Source: an uncultured Chitinophagaceae bacterium (GTDB lineage: Bacteria; Bacteroidota; Bacteroidia; Chitinophagales; Chitinophagaceae). Taken from it: a stretch of 34,554 nucleotides of DNA. The stretch is from contig CALESY010000131.1 of assembly GCA_937919945.1 (NCBI GenBank), forward strand, positions 1 through 34,554. The letters run 5' to 3'. Shown piece after piece: positions 17,308-24,335 of this stretch. The notes under the pieces are model-generated. The model was not told the DNA's origin and ran no database searches. It saw only the letters and a list, made by a program, of their open reading frames with translations. The translations under genes were made by a program, and so were the position numbers. The stretch's first letter is position 1; every line of letters begins with the position of its first letter.

Positions 17308-17318
17308 AATTCTTAATA

Positions 17319-17660
17319 TTATTCGTACTTAGCGATAACTTCTATTTTTCCTACAATATGAGCGTTGAAATTCTGTAAGTCTTCAGCGGGTATCCAAAGC
17401 TCATCATGCAATTCTCCACCAACATTCTGCACTTCATATTTTGACAAATAGTTTTCTTCTACCTCAAATCTGGTAACATAACCTACACCATATGCAGGAA
17501 CATTCCATTCAACTGTTATTTGCGTTGCATACGCTTCATTCATAACAGGATAAAAGAATGGTTGTTCTGGTAAACGAGGTGGAAATCTTTCCCAACCTGA
17601 CTCTTCTATTAATGCAAGTTCCGCATTTGCTACTGGTCTATACAGTGTTATTGTTTTCAT
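17319..17660 (-). CDS. Conserved small protein of unknown function
   Basis: A 113-aa soluble protein beginning MKTITLYRPV. It has no signal peptide or membrane helix and is acidic. Striking segments are FPPRLPEQPFFYPVMNEAYA and WNVPAYGVGYVTRFEVE. I recall similar Bacteroidota proteins carrying the uninformative database label ADP-ribosylation/crystallin J1; I see no catalytic motif that justifies it. It lies 29 nt downstream of yidD and 11 nt upstream of the PaaY-like gene on the same strand, so it may be in the rpmH-rnpA-yidD transcript. Confidence 0.8.
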   Translation of the reverse strand: MKTITLYRPVANAELALIEESGWERFPPRLPEQPFFYPVMNEAYATQITVEWNVPAYGVGYVTRFEVEENYLSKYEVQNVGGELHDELWIPAEDLQNFNAHIVGKIEVIAKYE

Positions 17661-17689
17661 ATTTTCAATAAAAATAAAGCTATTTTATA

Positions 17690-17935
17690 TCAAGGCACTG
17701 GGTCAAACCCGCTTTTACCCCACGGGTGGCAGGATAGGAAACGCTTTAGTGCCATACGCCCGCCTTTCCATGCACCATATTTATTGATGGCTTCTACACC
17801 GTACGCACTGCATGTAGGTGTATAACGGCATTTCGCACCCAAAAGTGGTGATATAAATGCCTGATAAAATCTAATGACCCAGATAAATATCCTTTTCAGT
17901 GGAAAGTATTTAGTAAAAAGCAGAAAGAATACAAT
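17690..17935 (-). CDS. yidD: Membrane protein insertion efficiency factor YidD (no ATG/GTG/TTG start)
   Basis: A short inner-membrane-associated protein that helps YidC-dependent insertion. The conserved body is unmistakable: RFYQAFISPLLG, then AKCRYTPTCSAYG and CHPWGKSGFDPVP, ending at the stop at 17690. Three conserved cysteines are present. The frame opens after a TGA immediately before 17935 and contains no ATG, GTG or TTG before the conserved region. The candidate starts are ATT at 17935 (81 aa) and CTG at 17899 (69 aa, reading MKRIFIWVIRFYQ, close to a normal YidD N-terminus). The 5' coordinate is therefore uncertain. It follows rnpA, the usual gene order. Confidence 0.88.
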   Translation of the reverse strand: MVFFLLFTKYFPLKRIFIWVIRFYQAFISPLLGAKCRYTPTCSAYGVEAINKYGAWKGGRMALKRFLSCHPWGKSGFDPVP

Positions 17936-17959
17936 TCAAAATTAACAGCTTTACAGTTT

Positions 17960-18352
17960 CTATGCTGTAGTTTTTTGTACTATTTCTTGCAACCCACCTA
18001 TCGCTCTTTGTACCGACTCTTCTATGGTTTTGTAATCAGCTAGGTCTGTAGAAGTGTAGAGCATAAAAATGTGTATCTGTTTATCAGGAGGGATGGCAAT
18101 ATATAATTGGTGTTTATGCAGCCGCCACGCTTCGCGCATAAGGCGAATAATACGGTGCCTTTGCACCGATTTTTTGAATTTCTTCTTCGGTACGGTAAAG
18201 CCCGCCATTGCCGGCGAACCATCGGCTCTGCGCTGCACTACCGTATATAGAAACTTTACGGGTGAAAAAGAAAACGCTTTCCCTGTTCGGAAAAGCGTAT
18301 CAATATCTTGCTCGCGCTTCAGCCGCTCGTATGCTTTAAAAGTATGACGAAT
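17960..18352 (-). CDS. rnpA: Ribonuclease P protein component (apparent ATT start)
   Basis: The protein subunit that assists the RNase P RNA in tRNA 5' maturation. Reading from ATT at 18352 gives 130 aa with the expected N-terminus (RHTFKAYERLKREQDIDTLF, then GKAFSFSPVKFLY). The conserved central region is FTVPKKKFKKSVQRHRIIR. The first GTG in frame (18238) gives only 92 aa and deletes the conserved first helix and strand. No ATG, GTG or TTG occurs in frame between the upstream stop inside rpmH and 18238. In the RNR motif the central Asn is replaced by His (R65-H66-R67) and the usual following Lys by Ile. The gene lies 22 nt after rpmH. Confidence 0.88.
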   Translation of the reverse strand: MRHTFKAYERLKREQDIDTLFRTGKAFSFSPVKFLYTVVQRRADGSPAMAGFTVPKKKFKKSVQRHRIIRLMREAWRLHKHQLYIAIPPDKQIHIFMLYTSTDLADYKTIEESVQRAIGGLQEIVQKTTA

Positions 18353-18374
18353 GGCAGATGAATTATGCTGGTTA

Positions 18375-18530
18375 TTACTTAACGCGGCGCTCGTCAGAAA
18401 CTGTCAACTTATGACGACCCTTTGAACGGCGAGAAGCCAATACTTTGCGACCATTAGCAGTTTGCATACGCTTACGGAAACCATGTACTGATTTACGACG
18501 GCGGCGGCTTGGTTGATACGTACGTTTCAT
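18375..18530 (-). CDS. rpmH: 50S ribosomal protein L34
   Basis: A 51-aa highly basic ribosomal protein. It reads MKRTYQPSRRRRKSVHGFRK and ends in SRRSKGRHKLTVSDERRVK; the first half is the near-invariant L34 signature. It begins the conserved rpmH-rnpA-yidD cluster. The promoter 58-89 nt upstream is close to ideal, fitting high expression. The 5' leader contains a short CCTGC/GCAGG hairpin (18548-18560). Confidence 0.96.
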   Translation of the reverse strand: MKRTYQPSRRRRKSVHGFRKRMQTANGRKVLASRRSKGRHKLTVSDERRVK

Positions 18531-18587
18531 AATCTATACTTTAAAACCCTGCAAGGCAGGTATTGTTTTTTCTAAAATTAAGGAGTG

Positions 18588-18619
18588 CAAAGGTAATGGT
18601 AATATTCTTCCCTGCCAAA
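18588..18619 (-). promoter_or_regulatory. Promoter of rpmH-rnpA-yidD
   Basis: The minus strand carries TTTG at 18616-18619, a 20-nt spacer and TACCTTTG at 18588-18595, a full match to the Bacteroidota -33/-7 consensus. The expected leader is about 50 nt. Confidence 0.75.
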
Positions 18620-18645
18620 TAAAGAACTGGCTTTTTTACATAAAA

Positions 18646-18672
18646 AAGCCCTGTAAATTGCTTACAGGGCTT
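18646..18672 (-). terminator. Intrinsic terminator of the TPR/PstS-like operon
   Basis: AAGCCCTGTAA-(5 nt)-TTACAGGGCTT, an 11-bp stem. The A-run on its plus-strand left side gives a U-tract in the minus-strand RNA. It lies just after the stop of the 525-aa TPR gene. Confidence 0.8.
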
Positions 18673-18695
18673 CATATATTGTTTATTTAAATTAT

Positions 18696-20273
18696 TTATT
18701 TGCCGCCTTTGTTATAATACTCGCGTATTTGTTTACCCATAGGGTTGTTAGGGTCAATAGCTTCTATTTTCTGGATATTTTCCAATGCTTTGGCTTTATC
18801 CTTTTTATTGAAATGGTAAAGCGCAAGGTATTGGTAGGCATACATCAGGTCGTTATTTTTTCTTTCGTAGCCTTGCTGAGATATACCCAGCCATTTTTCA
18901 ATAAAAGGTAGCGCGCTGCCTTCTTTTGCCTCACTATCAACAGCCATTGCGGTACGTGCACGCCAGTATGTAGCAGACGGCTGGTCTGGAAATTTTGCTT
19001 CCATTAGCTCAAAGCCTTTGGCTGCAGCATCATAATCTTTACCAAACAACGCTGTATAGCCTGCCCAGTAATAGTCCAGTACTTTTGCATTATCCGGATA
19101 TTCTGCAATAATCCTGCTATACCATTTAGAGGCTAACAACCATTCCTTCGAACTCTTGAGTGCTTCTGCATTTTCGCGGTATGCTTCAGATTTGTTTTTT
19201 GCAGTATCTATTTCTACAGCTTTGTTGAAGTAGCTGTTAGCTTCATCAGTTTTACTGTTTTGCAGCAATATCTTGGCATACATCCTGTAGTCATTAGGGA
19301 AGATTTTTGCGGGGGACTGCTTAGAGAAGTATTTCTCTGCATTCTTCAGCGCATTTACCGAGTCCTTCAACTCGTATTGGCTGAAAGCAAGAATACCATA
19401 GTAACGTACTTTTTCTTTGCCTTTACCCAACATCTCTTCTGCCTTAGCTACGGCTTCTTTATAGTTTTTGGCAAGGAAAAGGATGTCCATGTATTTTTCG
19501 ATATCATCATCTGTCTTGTCGCTCAGTTCCAGATACTTCTCAATATTCTGTTTACTCAGTTCATATTTACCAACATAGCTATATGCATCTGCCAGATCAC
19601 GATAAGGCAGTGGATTAGAAGGGTCTGCATCTTTTGCCTTACTCCAGTTCTCCAACGCCAGACTGTAGTTTTTAGCTACATACCACAGCTTACCGATACG
19701 TGAAAATGCTAATGAGTTTTTAGGGTCTTTCTCAGCCACTTTTTCATAGTTGTTCATGGCATCGCCGCCGCCACCACTTGTTTTCTGAAACGCATCACCC
19801 AAAACAATACGTGTGTCGTTATTGTCGTAGTTGGTCAACGCGGTTTTCAGCCAGCCTATAGCCTGATTAGGGTCACCACCATCTGTATAAGTAATAGCTT
19901 CTGCGGCATACTTCAGTTGTTCCCATTCTTTCTTCTTAGCCTTGGCAGCAAGCTCTGTAGCTGCTTTCATACCCTCGTCTACCTTACCCTCAACAAATAG
20001 TACTCGCGCTATGCCAGCCATATTAGCATAGCTATTGGGGTGTTTCATAAATATTTCGCGCGCTTTGTCTTTATTGCCAATCTGCAATTCGCTCAGCCCC
20101 CAATAATAATTTGCAAGCGGGTTGGTTCCTGCAAGCGGTTCCAGTATCTTTTTAGCTGTCTGGTAGCGCTCGTAGTTATACATTTTCATTCCCTCTTCCA
20201 GCGTCTGTGCCTTAACGTTAACGGTCAGCGCTACTGCTGCTGCCATCATTACGATTGATTGTTTCATTTTCAT
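18696..20273 (-). CDS. TPR-repeat exported protein
   Basis: A 525-aa protein with a signal peptide (MKMKQSIVMM, cleavage after VKAQ at ~23) and tandem TPR units over nearly the whole mature length, for example YERYQTAKKILEPLAG (~34-49), AMNNYEKVAEKDPKNSLAFS, YSLALENWSKAKDADPSNPL and KAKALENIQKIEAIDPNNPM near the end. It is probably a periplasmic scaffold. The ATG at 20273 is followed two codons later by another ATG that would serve equally well. It starts 49 nt after the PstS-like lipoprotein gene, on the same strand. Confidence 0.87.
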   Translation of the reverse strand: MKMKQSIVMMAAAVALTVNVKAQTLEEGMKMYNYERYQTAKKILEPLAGTNPLANYYWGLSELQIGNKDKAREIFMKHPNSYANMAGIARVLFVEGKVDEGMKAATELAAKAKKKEWEQLKYAAEAITYTDGGDPNQAIGWLKTALTNYDNNDTRIVLGDAFQKTSGGGGDAMNNYEKVAEKDPKNSLAFSRIGKLWYVAKNYSLALENWSKAKDADPSNPLPYRDLADAYSYVGKYELSKQNIEKYLELSDKTDDDIEKYMDILFLAKNYKEAVAKAEEMLGKGKEKVRYYGILAFSQYELKDSVNALKNAEKYFSKQSPAKIFPNDYRMYAKILLQNSKTDEANSYFNKAVEIDTAKNKSEAYRENAEALKSSKEWLLASKWYSRIIAEYPDNAKVLDYYWAGYTALFGKDYDAAAKGFELMEAKFPDQPSATYWRARTAMAVDSEAKEGSALPFIEKWLGISQQGYERKNNDLMYAYQYLALYHFNKKDKAKALENIQKIEAIDPNNPMGKQIREYYNKGGK

Positions 20274-20322
20274 TTTTTGTACTTTTTATGTACAGCTGTT
20301 TCTATAATTAGACGTTTAAATT

Positions 20323-21243
20323 TTACTGTGATTTAGTATTTACCCCTGCCTCGCGAAAAATAATATTGCTGCGCAAAGGGAATAGCCTTGCCTGTTTGAA
20401 TATCAATTGCCCCCTTTCCTCAGAAAGAAACTTAGCAAAGCCTGTGCCCAGGCCAGGATACGTTTCGCGGTGTATATAGTATAGTTTGCGGGTGAGGGGG
20501 TACCAATTAGGTGCTATATAAGCCTGATAGGGTTGGTACTCCTTTTTAGTACTGTCATTTACGATAGCTACTACACGCACATTTTTTATAAATGCCAATC
20601 CTTCCGGGTCGTTATAATCGCTGATATAGCTAACACCTACAAAGCCTATTGCATCCGGATTGCCGGCAACATATTGTATAACACTATCGTTGCCCTTTGC
20701 TGCATACACATTGCTACCCAACTTACCACCTGCCAACAGCGAGTCTGTAACATACCGCACTGTACTGGAGCCTTGATTATCAAACACTACAGTATATTTT
20801 TTATTGTACACACCCGTAATAATACCTTGCAACTGGCTACGGCTCAGTATTGTATCTGTAGATGCTTTGTTCATAATTACCGCCATAGCATCTTTTGCTA
20901 CTGCCAGCGACGTACTTACAATTTTGTTGCTTTCCAATACTGCTTTTTCCTCTTTGCTCAAATCGCGGGTTACCAATATCAGCCTTGCATTACCGCTCAG
21001 AAAGTCCTTAATGCACTCCGTTTCAGACTTGTAATGGATATTTACATGCGCATCGGGGAAACTGCTATCGAATACCTGTTTTTGCTGTTCTATAATGGGT
21101 TTGTAAGTTTCGTCAACACTTATATCAATAATGCCACTTACCAAATTGTCGGTTGGTTTATCAGACGGCTTATCATTGCCGCAAGATGCAGCAGTGGCAA
21201 GTAACGTAGTGCATAGTATTGTATATAATAAACCTTTTTTCAC
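20323..21243 (-). CDS. PstS-like substrate-binding lipoprotein
   Basis: A 306-aa periplasmic binding protein of the phosphate/PBP-like family. Starting at GTG 21243 gives a compact lipoprotein signal ending TAAS-C21; an upstream ATG at 21303 would add 20 non-signal residues and is rejected. Family features include SGIIDISVDETYKPIIEQQ at the N-terminal lobe, LILVTRDLSKEE, VFDNQGSSTVRYV (the serine/threonine anion-binding loop, ~165-177), IGFVGVSYISD and KLYYIHRETYPGLGTGF. No PstA, PstC or PstB gene is nearby. A -7-like box (TAAAATTG, 21250-21257) lies 6 nt before the GTG. Confidence 0.85.
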   Translation of the reverse strand: MKKGLLYTILCTTLLATAASCGNDKPSDKPTDNLVSGIIDISVDETYKPIIEQQKQVFDSSFPDAHVNIHYKSETECIKDFLSGNARLILVTRDLSKEEKAVLESNKIVSTSLAVAKDAMAVIMNKASTDTILSRSQLQGIITGVYNKKYTVVFDNQGSSTVRYVTDSLLAGGKLGSNVYAAKGNDSVIQYVAGNPDAIGFVGVSYISDYNDPEGLAFIKNVRVVAIVNDSTKKEYQPYQAYIAPNWYPLTRKLYYIHRETYPGLGTGFAKFLSEERGQLIFKQARLFPLRSNIIFREAGVNTKSQ

Positions 21244-21340
21244 GGACTGCAATTTTAACCAATATTCTAAAAAAACGTATGGAAACTCTTTATGTTGTAA
21301 CATTAATTTAACAGCGTGTCAGTACTGTGTAAAAATCTGC

Positions 21341-21577
21341 CTATTTACCACTCATGGCTTTAGCATCCATAATGCCGCGCCATATCCTGAAACCGCCATA
21401 TACTACCAATAGTCCGCCAAGGCTATAGGCTATACCGGCCGATAACTCTATGGCACCAAACTGCTTCATATTAAACATCACTACTGCGAAGCAGAGGTAC
21501 ATGATGCCCATTACGATGTGTCGGTAAGCTTTCAGCTTGTCGTAGCCAGATGGTTTGGTATCTTTTTCAATAGACAT
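21341..21577 (-). CDS. Small membrane protein of unknown function
   Basis: A 78-aa protein with a basic N-terminal stretch (DKLKAYRH), two predicted membrane helices (HIVMGIMYLCFAVVMF at ~20-35 and AGIAYSLGGLLVVYGGF at ~47-63) and a basic C-terminal tail. I do not recognise the family. It begins an apparent three-gene unit with the PstS-like lipoprotein (97 nt downstream) and the large TPR protein, all on the same strand. A -7 box lies at 21600-21607. Confidence 0.8.
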   Translation of the reverse strand: MSIEKDTKPSGYDKLKAYRHIVMGIMYLCFAVVMFNMKQFGAIELSAGIAYSLGGLLVVYGGFRIWRGIMDAKAMSGK

Positions 21578-21599
21578 GACTCATTTCTTAATTGAGGTG

Positions 21600-21607
21600 C
21601 AAAATTA
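21600..21607 (-). promoter_or_regulatory. -7 box of the small membrane protein gene
   Basis: The minus strand reads TAATTTTG, matching TAnnTTTG, 22 nt before the ATG at 21577. No -33 TTG was seen at the usual spacing. Confidence 0.5.
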
Positions 21608-21734
21608 GTTTAATATTTTATTGCGTTAGCAGTTAAAATCATATTATTCTACCTGCATCATACCATATAGATACAAAAACCACGCAAATCCACATCGCTA
21701 TGCAGGTTTTTAACGAAGCATTATAGAAAAGCAA

Positions 21735-21753
21735 AACCCGCCAAAGGCGGGTT
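21735..21753 (-). terminator. Intrinsic terminator after the 184-aa secreted protein gene
   Basis: AACCCGCC-AAA-GGCGGGTT, a perfect 8-bp GC-rich stem. In the minus-strand transcript it is followed by TTGCTTTTC. It lies 13 nt after the stop at 21767. Confidence 0.75.
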
Positions 21754-21766
21754 GAAAACGTTTAGG

Positions 21767-22321
21767 TTATTGCAAATATTTTTGTTTGAAAGCTTGTAGT
21801 TCCTTAGCAAATGCTGGCTGATTCAACTCATATGCTCTACGTTCAAGCGCATAATAAGCTTTAAACAATTCATCAGCGGCAGGTTTATTATTTTCTAAAC
21901 CTTGTAGCTTTTGTATATACGGTTCATAATTGTTGTTCCACAATAGTTTATTATGCCTGCTATCCCACATTTGGGTAATTTCCGCATCTGCATAGGTAAG
22001 TTTAGTTGATATATTGCGCTTATCTTTTCTTGTCCGTTGTATCAGATATACAGCATTTTTCTCCTTTATTAAAAAATGTTTTTTACCTGTATATAAACTG
22101 TCATGTTGTTTTACAAGTGTATCGAACAAACCAGTATGTATGTTGCTTTTTATTTCTGATAATCCCTGTACATACGCAGTATCTCTTTGTACAATTACAA
22201 AATCATCCCAAGTATGTAACACAACATATCGGCAATGATACAAACCATCAGCTATCTGTGCATTAGTAGTATTAGTACCAAGACAAAGCACACACGCTAG
22301 TATGATAAGTACCCTTTTCAA
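21767..22321 (-). CDS. Secreted protein of unknown function
   Basis: A 184-aa protein with a clear signal peptide (MKRVLIILACVLCLG, cleavage near NAQ at 22). The mature part begins IADGLYHCRYVVLHTWDDF, contains a basic charged middle (RTRKDKRNIS) and ends in a predominantly helical segment (ADELFKAYYALERRAYE, FAKELQAFKQKYLQ). I see no recognised catalytic motif. It lies 73 nt downstream of the MoxR gene and may share its transcript, ending at the hairpin at 21735-21753. Confidence 0.75.
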   Translation of the reverse strand: MKRVLIILACVLCLGTNTTNAQIADGLYHCRYVVLHTWDDFVIVQRDTAYVQGLSEIKSNIHTGLFDTLVKQHDSLYTGKKHFLIKEKNAVYLIQRTRKDKRNISTKLTYADAEITQMWDSRHNKLLWNNNYEPYIQKLQGLENNKPAADELFKAYYALERRAYELNQPAFAKELQAFKQKYLQ

Positions 22322-22394
22322 GCTCTATACTATTCAAACCCCCTTTGCGCCTTAGCGGTTAAAAAACTTATTACTTTCTACTTACTACTAAAAC

Positions 22395-23402
22395 CTATGG
22401 CACTTCTACCGCATTCAGTATCTCATTCAGTATATGTTCGCTGGTTATGTTTTCGGCCTCGGCCTCGTAGCTGATGCCTATGCGGTGGCGCATTACATCG
22501 TGGCACACAGCACGTATGTCTTCAGGTATTACATAGCCCCTGCGCTTAATGAACGCGTATGCCTTAGCAGCCAGTGCCATACTGATGCTGGCACGTGGCG
22601 ATGCACCGTAGCTTATTAACGGTTTAAGCTTATTCAGTTTATACTCCTCAGGAAAGCGGGTAGCGAATACGATGTCTAATATGTATTGTTCTATCTTCTC
22701 GTCCATGTATACCTCGCGCACCAGCTGGCGTGCCTTCAGTATTTCTTCGGGCGATACAACAGCGTTAATTTTTGCCGCACCTGCGGGGTTCAGATTTTGG
22801 CGTATAATGTGTCGCTCCTCTTCTTTCTTGGGGTAAGTAATCACCACTTTCAGCATAAAACGGTCTACCTGTGCTTCCGGCAGTTCATATGTACCTTCTT
22901 GTTCTATGGGGTTTTGTGTAGCCAGTACAAGGAAAGGCTCTTCCAGCTTGTAAGTATTATCGCCAATAGTTACCTGACGTTCCTGCATGGCTTCGAGCAA
23001 GGCACTCTGCACTTTGGCAGGAGCACGGTTTATTTCATCTGCCAGTATGAAGTTGGCAAATATGGGGCCCTTACGTACCGCAAACTCATGTGCTTGCGGG
23101 TTATACACCATGGTACCCAGCACGTCGGCAGGCAGTAGGTCCGGAGTAAATTGTATGCGGGCAAAACGTGCATGGATGGCTGATGCCAGCGATTTGATGG
23201 CAAGCGTTTTAGCAAGCCCGGGCACACCTTCCAGCAATACGTGGCCATTGGCTAGCAAGCCTATTAACAGTCGCTCTGTCATGTGCTTTTGGCCAACAAG
23301 TGTCTTGTTCAGCTCCATCATCAGCAATTCTATGAAGGCACTTTGTTGGTGGATGCGTTCATTCAGTTCTCGTACGTCAACAGATGTAGTACTTGATTCC
23401 AT
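22395..23402 (-). CDS. MoxR-family AAA+ ATPase
   Basis: A 335-aa cytoplasmic ATPase of the MoxR group, thought to act as a chaperone for metal-centre or von Willebrand-A proteins. Walker A is GVPGLAKT (59-66), Walker B ILADE (119-123) followed by INRAP, sensor 1 is in LATQNP (N164) and QVDRF carries the arginine finger region (R181). A C-terminal lid domain (~230-330) contains YGASPRASI. The family is usually followed by DUF58 and VWA (Bat) genes; here the next gene on the strand is an unknown secreted protein, so the usual partners are absent. A -7 box lies at 23441-23448. Confidence 0.93.
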   Translation of the reverse strand: MESSTTSVDVRELNERIHQQSAFIELLMMELNKTLVGQKHMTERLLIGLLANGHVLLEGVPGLAKTLAIKSLASAIHARFARIQFTPDLLPADVLGTMVYNPQAHEFAVRKGPIFANFILADEINRAPAKVQSALLEAMQERQVTIGDNTYKLEEPFLVLATQNPIEQEGTYELPEAQVDRFMLKVVITYPKKEEERHIIRQNLNPAGAAKINAVVSPEEILKARQLVREVYMDEKIEQYILDIVFATRFPEEYKLNKLKPLISYGASPRASISMALAAKAYAFIKRRGYVIPEDIRAVCHDVMRHRIGISYEAEAENITSEHILNEILNAVEVP

Positions 23403-23440
23403 AATACGGTATAGTATATAATTGGCAATATATTACATCT

Positions 23441-23448
23441 CAAAAATA
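23441..23448 (-). promoter_or_regulatory. -7 box of the MoxR gene
   Basis: The minus strand reads TATTTTTG (TAnnTTTG), 38 nt before the ATG at 23402. No clear -33 element was found. Confidence 0.45.
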
Positions 23449-23506
23449 TTAAGCGGGTTATTTTTGGGCTGTTAAAACTGCGTTAAACCGTTACCCGTAA
23501 ATCTCA

Positions 23507-23537
23507 TTGAGGGGATGTAGGGGTTTCCCTACCTTTG
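23507..23537 (+). promoter_or_regulatory. Promoter of the 109-aa conserved gene
   Basis: TTG at 23507-23509, a 20-nt spacer and TACCTTTG at 23530-23537. The box ends 6 nt before the ATG at 23544, so the mRNA should be leaderless or nearly so. Confidence 0.65.
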
Positions 23538-23543
23538 CAGCCG

Positions 23544-23873
23544 ATGGAAAATTTTGAAGAACGCTGGATACAGGTTGAGTTTATGCTGCGCGACCGCTTT
23601 GGTAAGGTACCCGATATGGAAAGCATCCTTTTTTTGATTGGGGTCAATGAATTGGACAAGCTGCCGGCAAAAAAATATTCTAAAGAACAAAAACAAGACC
23701 TGATGCACATAGCCGTATGTAGCTTACTCAGCCGCCGTGGTTATTACGAATATAAAGGACGCGATGGCGATGGTTGGCCCCACTACGATCAGGTAACAAC
23801 CATAGAAGCCACTGGCTTGCAAACACAGGAACGTGTGCTGAAAGAATGTATCATTGAGTATTTTGAGGGGTAA
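23544..23873 (+). CDS. Conserved small cytoplasmic protein of unknown function
   Basis: A 109-aa soluble protein beginning MENFEERWIQVEFMLRDRFG. It has no signal or membrane segment. The central part VLFLIG-type helix (SILFLIGVNELDKL), EQKQDLMHIAVCSLLSRRGYYE and GDGWPHYD suggest a compact helical domain; I recall similar uncharacterised proteins across Bacteroidota. The ATG at 23544 was chosen over an in-frame TTG at 23535 because that TTG is part of the -7 box. It is divergent from the MoxR gene. Confidence 0.8.
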   Translation: MENFEERWIQVEFMLRDRFGKVPDMESILFLIGVNELDKLPAKKYSKEQKQDLMHIAVCSLLSRRGYYEYKGRDGDGWPHYDQVTTIEATGLQTQERVLKECIIEYFEG

Positions 23874-24103
23874 ATAGAATTGCCTCCTTAATCATTATTA
23901 GATGGCATTTTTATCATTAATTTTATGTATATTTGTTATAGAATATAAATAATCTTTAACCCAATTGCATACCATATCACACAACAAAACCACTGCAACA
24001 AATCGCAACAAGTCTTTTCCTTATATCACTGTCAATCAATGTATTAGAAAAATGAAGTTTTGCGTCCTATCGTATATTGCAACAAAACGCAACAAATTGC
24101 CTC
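23874..24103 (+). other. A/T-rich intergenic region with four GCAACAA direct repeats
   Basis: No gene is seen here. GCAACAA occurs at 23995, 24005, 24079 and 24089, i.e. two pairs each spaced 10 bp with the pairs 84 bp apart. The two composite units (23994-24011 and 24078-24095) share 17 of 18 bases. They lie upstream of the promoter of the riboswitch transcript. Confidence 0.6.
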
Positions 24104-24135
24104 TTGCATAATTGAATAATTAAGCCCTACCTTTG
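24104..24135 (+). promoter_or_regulatory. Promoter of the TPP riboswitch/TonB receptor transcript
   Basis: TTG at 24104-24106, a 21-nt spacer and TACCTTTG at 24128-24135. Transcription would start near 24140, just before the riboswitch. Confidence 0.7.
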
Positions 24136-24157
24136 CATCGTTGTTGGAAACAACAAC

Positions 24158-24228
24158 ACGGGGTGCCTTAATACAAGGGCTGAGATTATACCCGCTGAAC
24201 CTGGACCGGGTAATGCCGGTTAGGGAAT
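24158..24228 (+). ncRNA. TPP (thiamin pyrophosphate) riboswitch aptamer
   Basis: The conserved THI-element blocks occur in order: ACGGGGTGCC (24158-24167), a short CCTT/AAGG hairpin, GGCTGAGA (24178-24185), TACCCG (24189-24194) pairing with the 5' GGGGT, GAACCTG (24197-24203), then the hairpin ACCGG/CCGGT (24205-24220) with GTAATG in its loop, and TAGGGAA (24221-24227). This is a full match to the aptamer that binds thiamin pyrophosphate. A 7-bp GAAA-capped hairpin (24140-24157) directly precedes it. No strong P1 helix is evident. Confidence 0.96.
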
Positions 24229-24335
24229 AGCAGATTCAGCTACCATATTTTGTTGCAGTACCGTTTGGGTGTTATATGTGTTATGGCCTACACACATGTA
24301 CATACCACGGACGATATAGCGATAAACAGGTAACA

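Noticed and set aside
18240..18352. rnpA as a frameshifted pseudogene
   Set aside because: The conserved N-terminal residues are read continuously in the same frame as the rest; only the start codon is unusual.
20533..21204. 223-codon open frame antisense to the PstS-like gene
   Set aside because: The translation is Cys/Tyr/His-rich and unlike any protein family, and the opposite strand encodes a clear lipoprotein.
23994..24095. GCAACAA repeats as a CRISPR array
   Set aside because: The units are too short, only four copies exist, the spacing is 10/74/10 and no cas gene is present.
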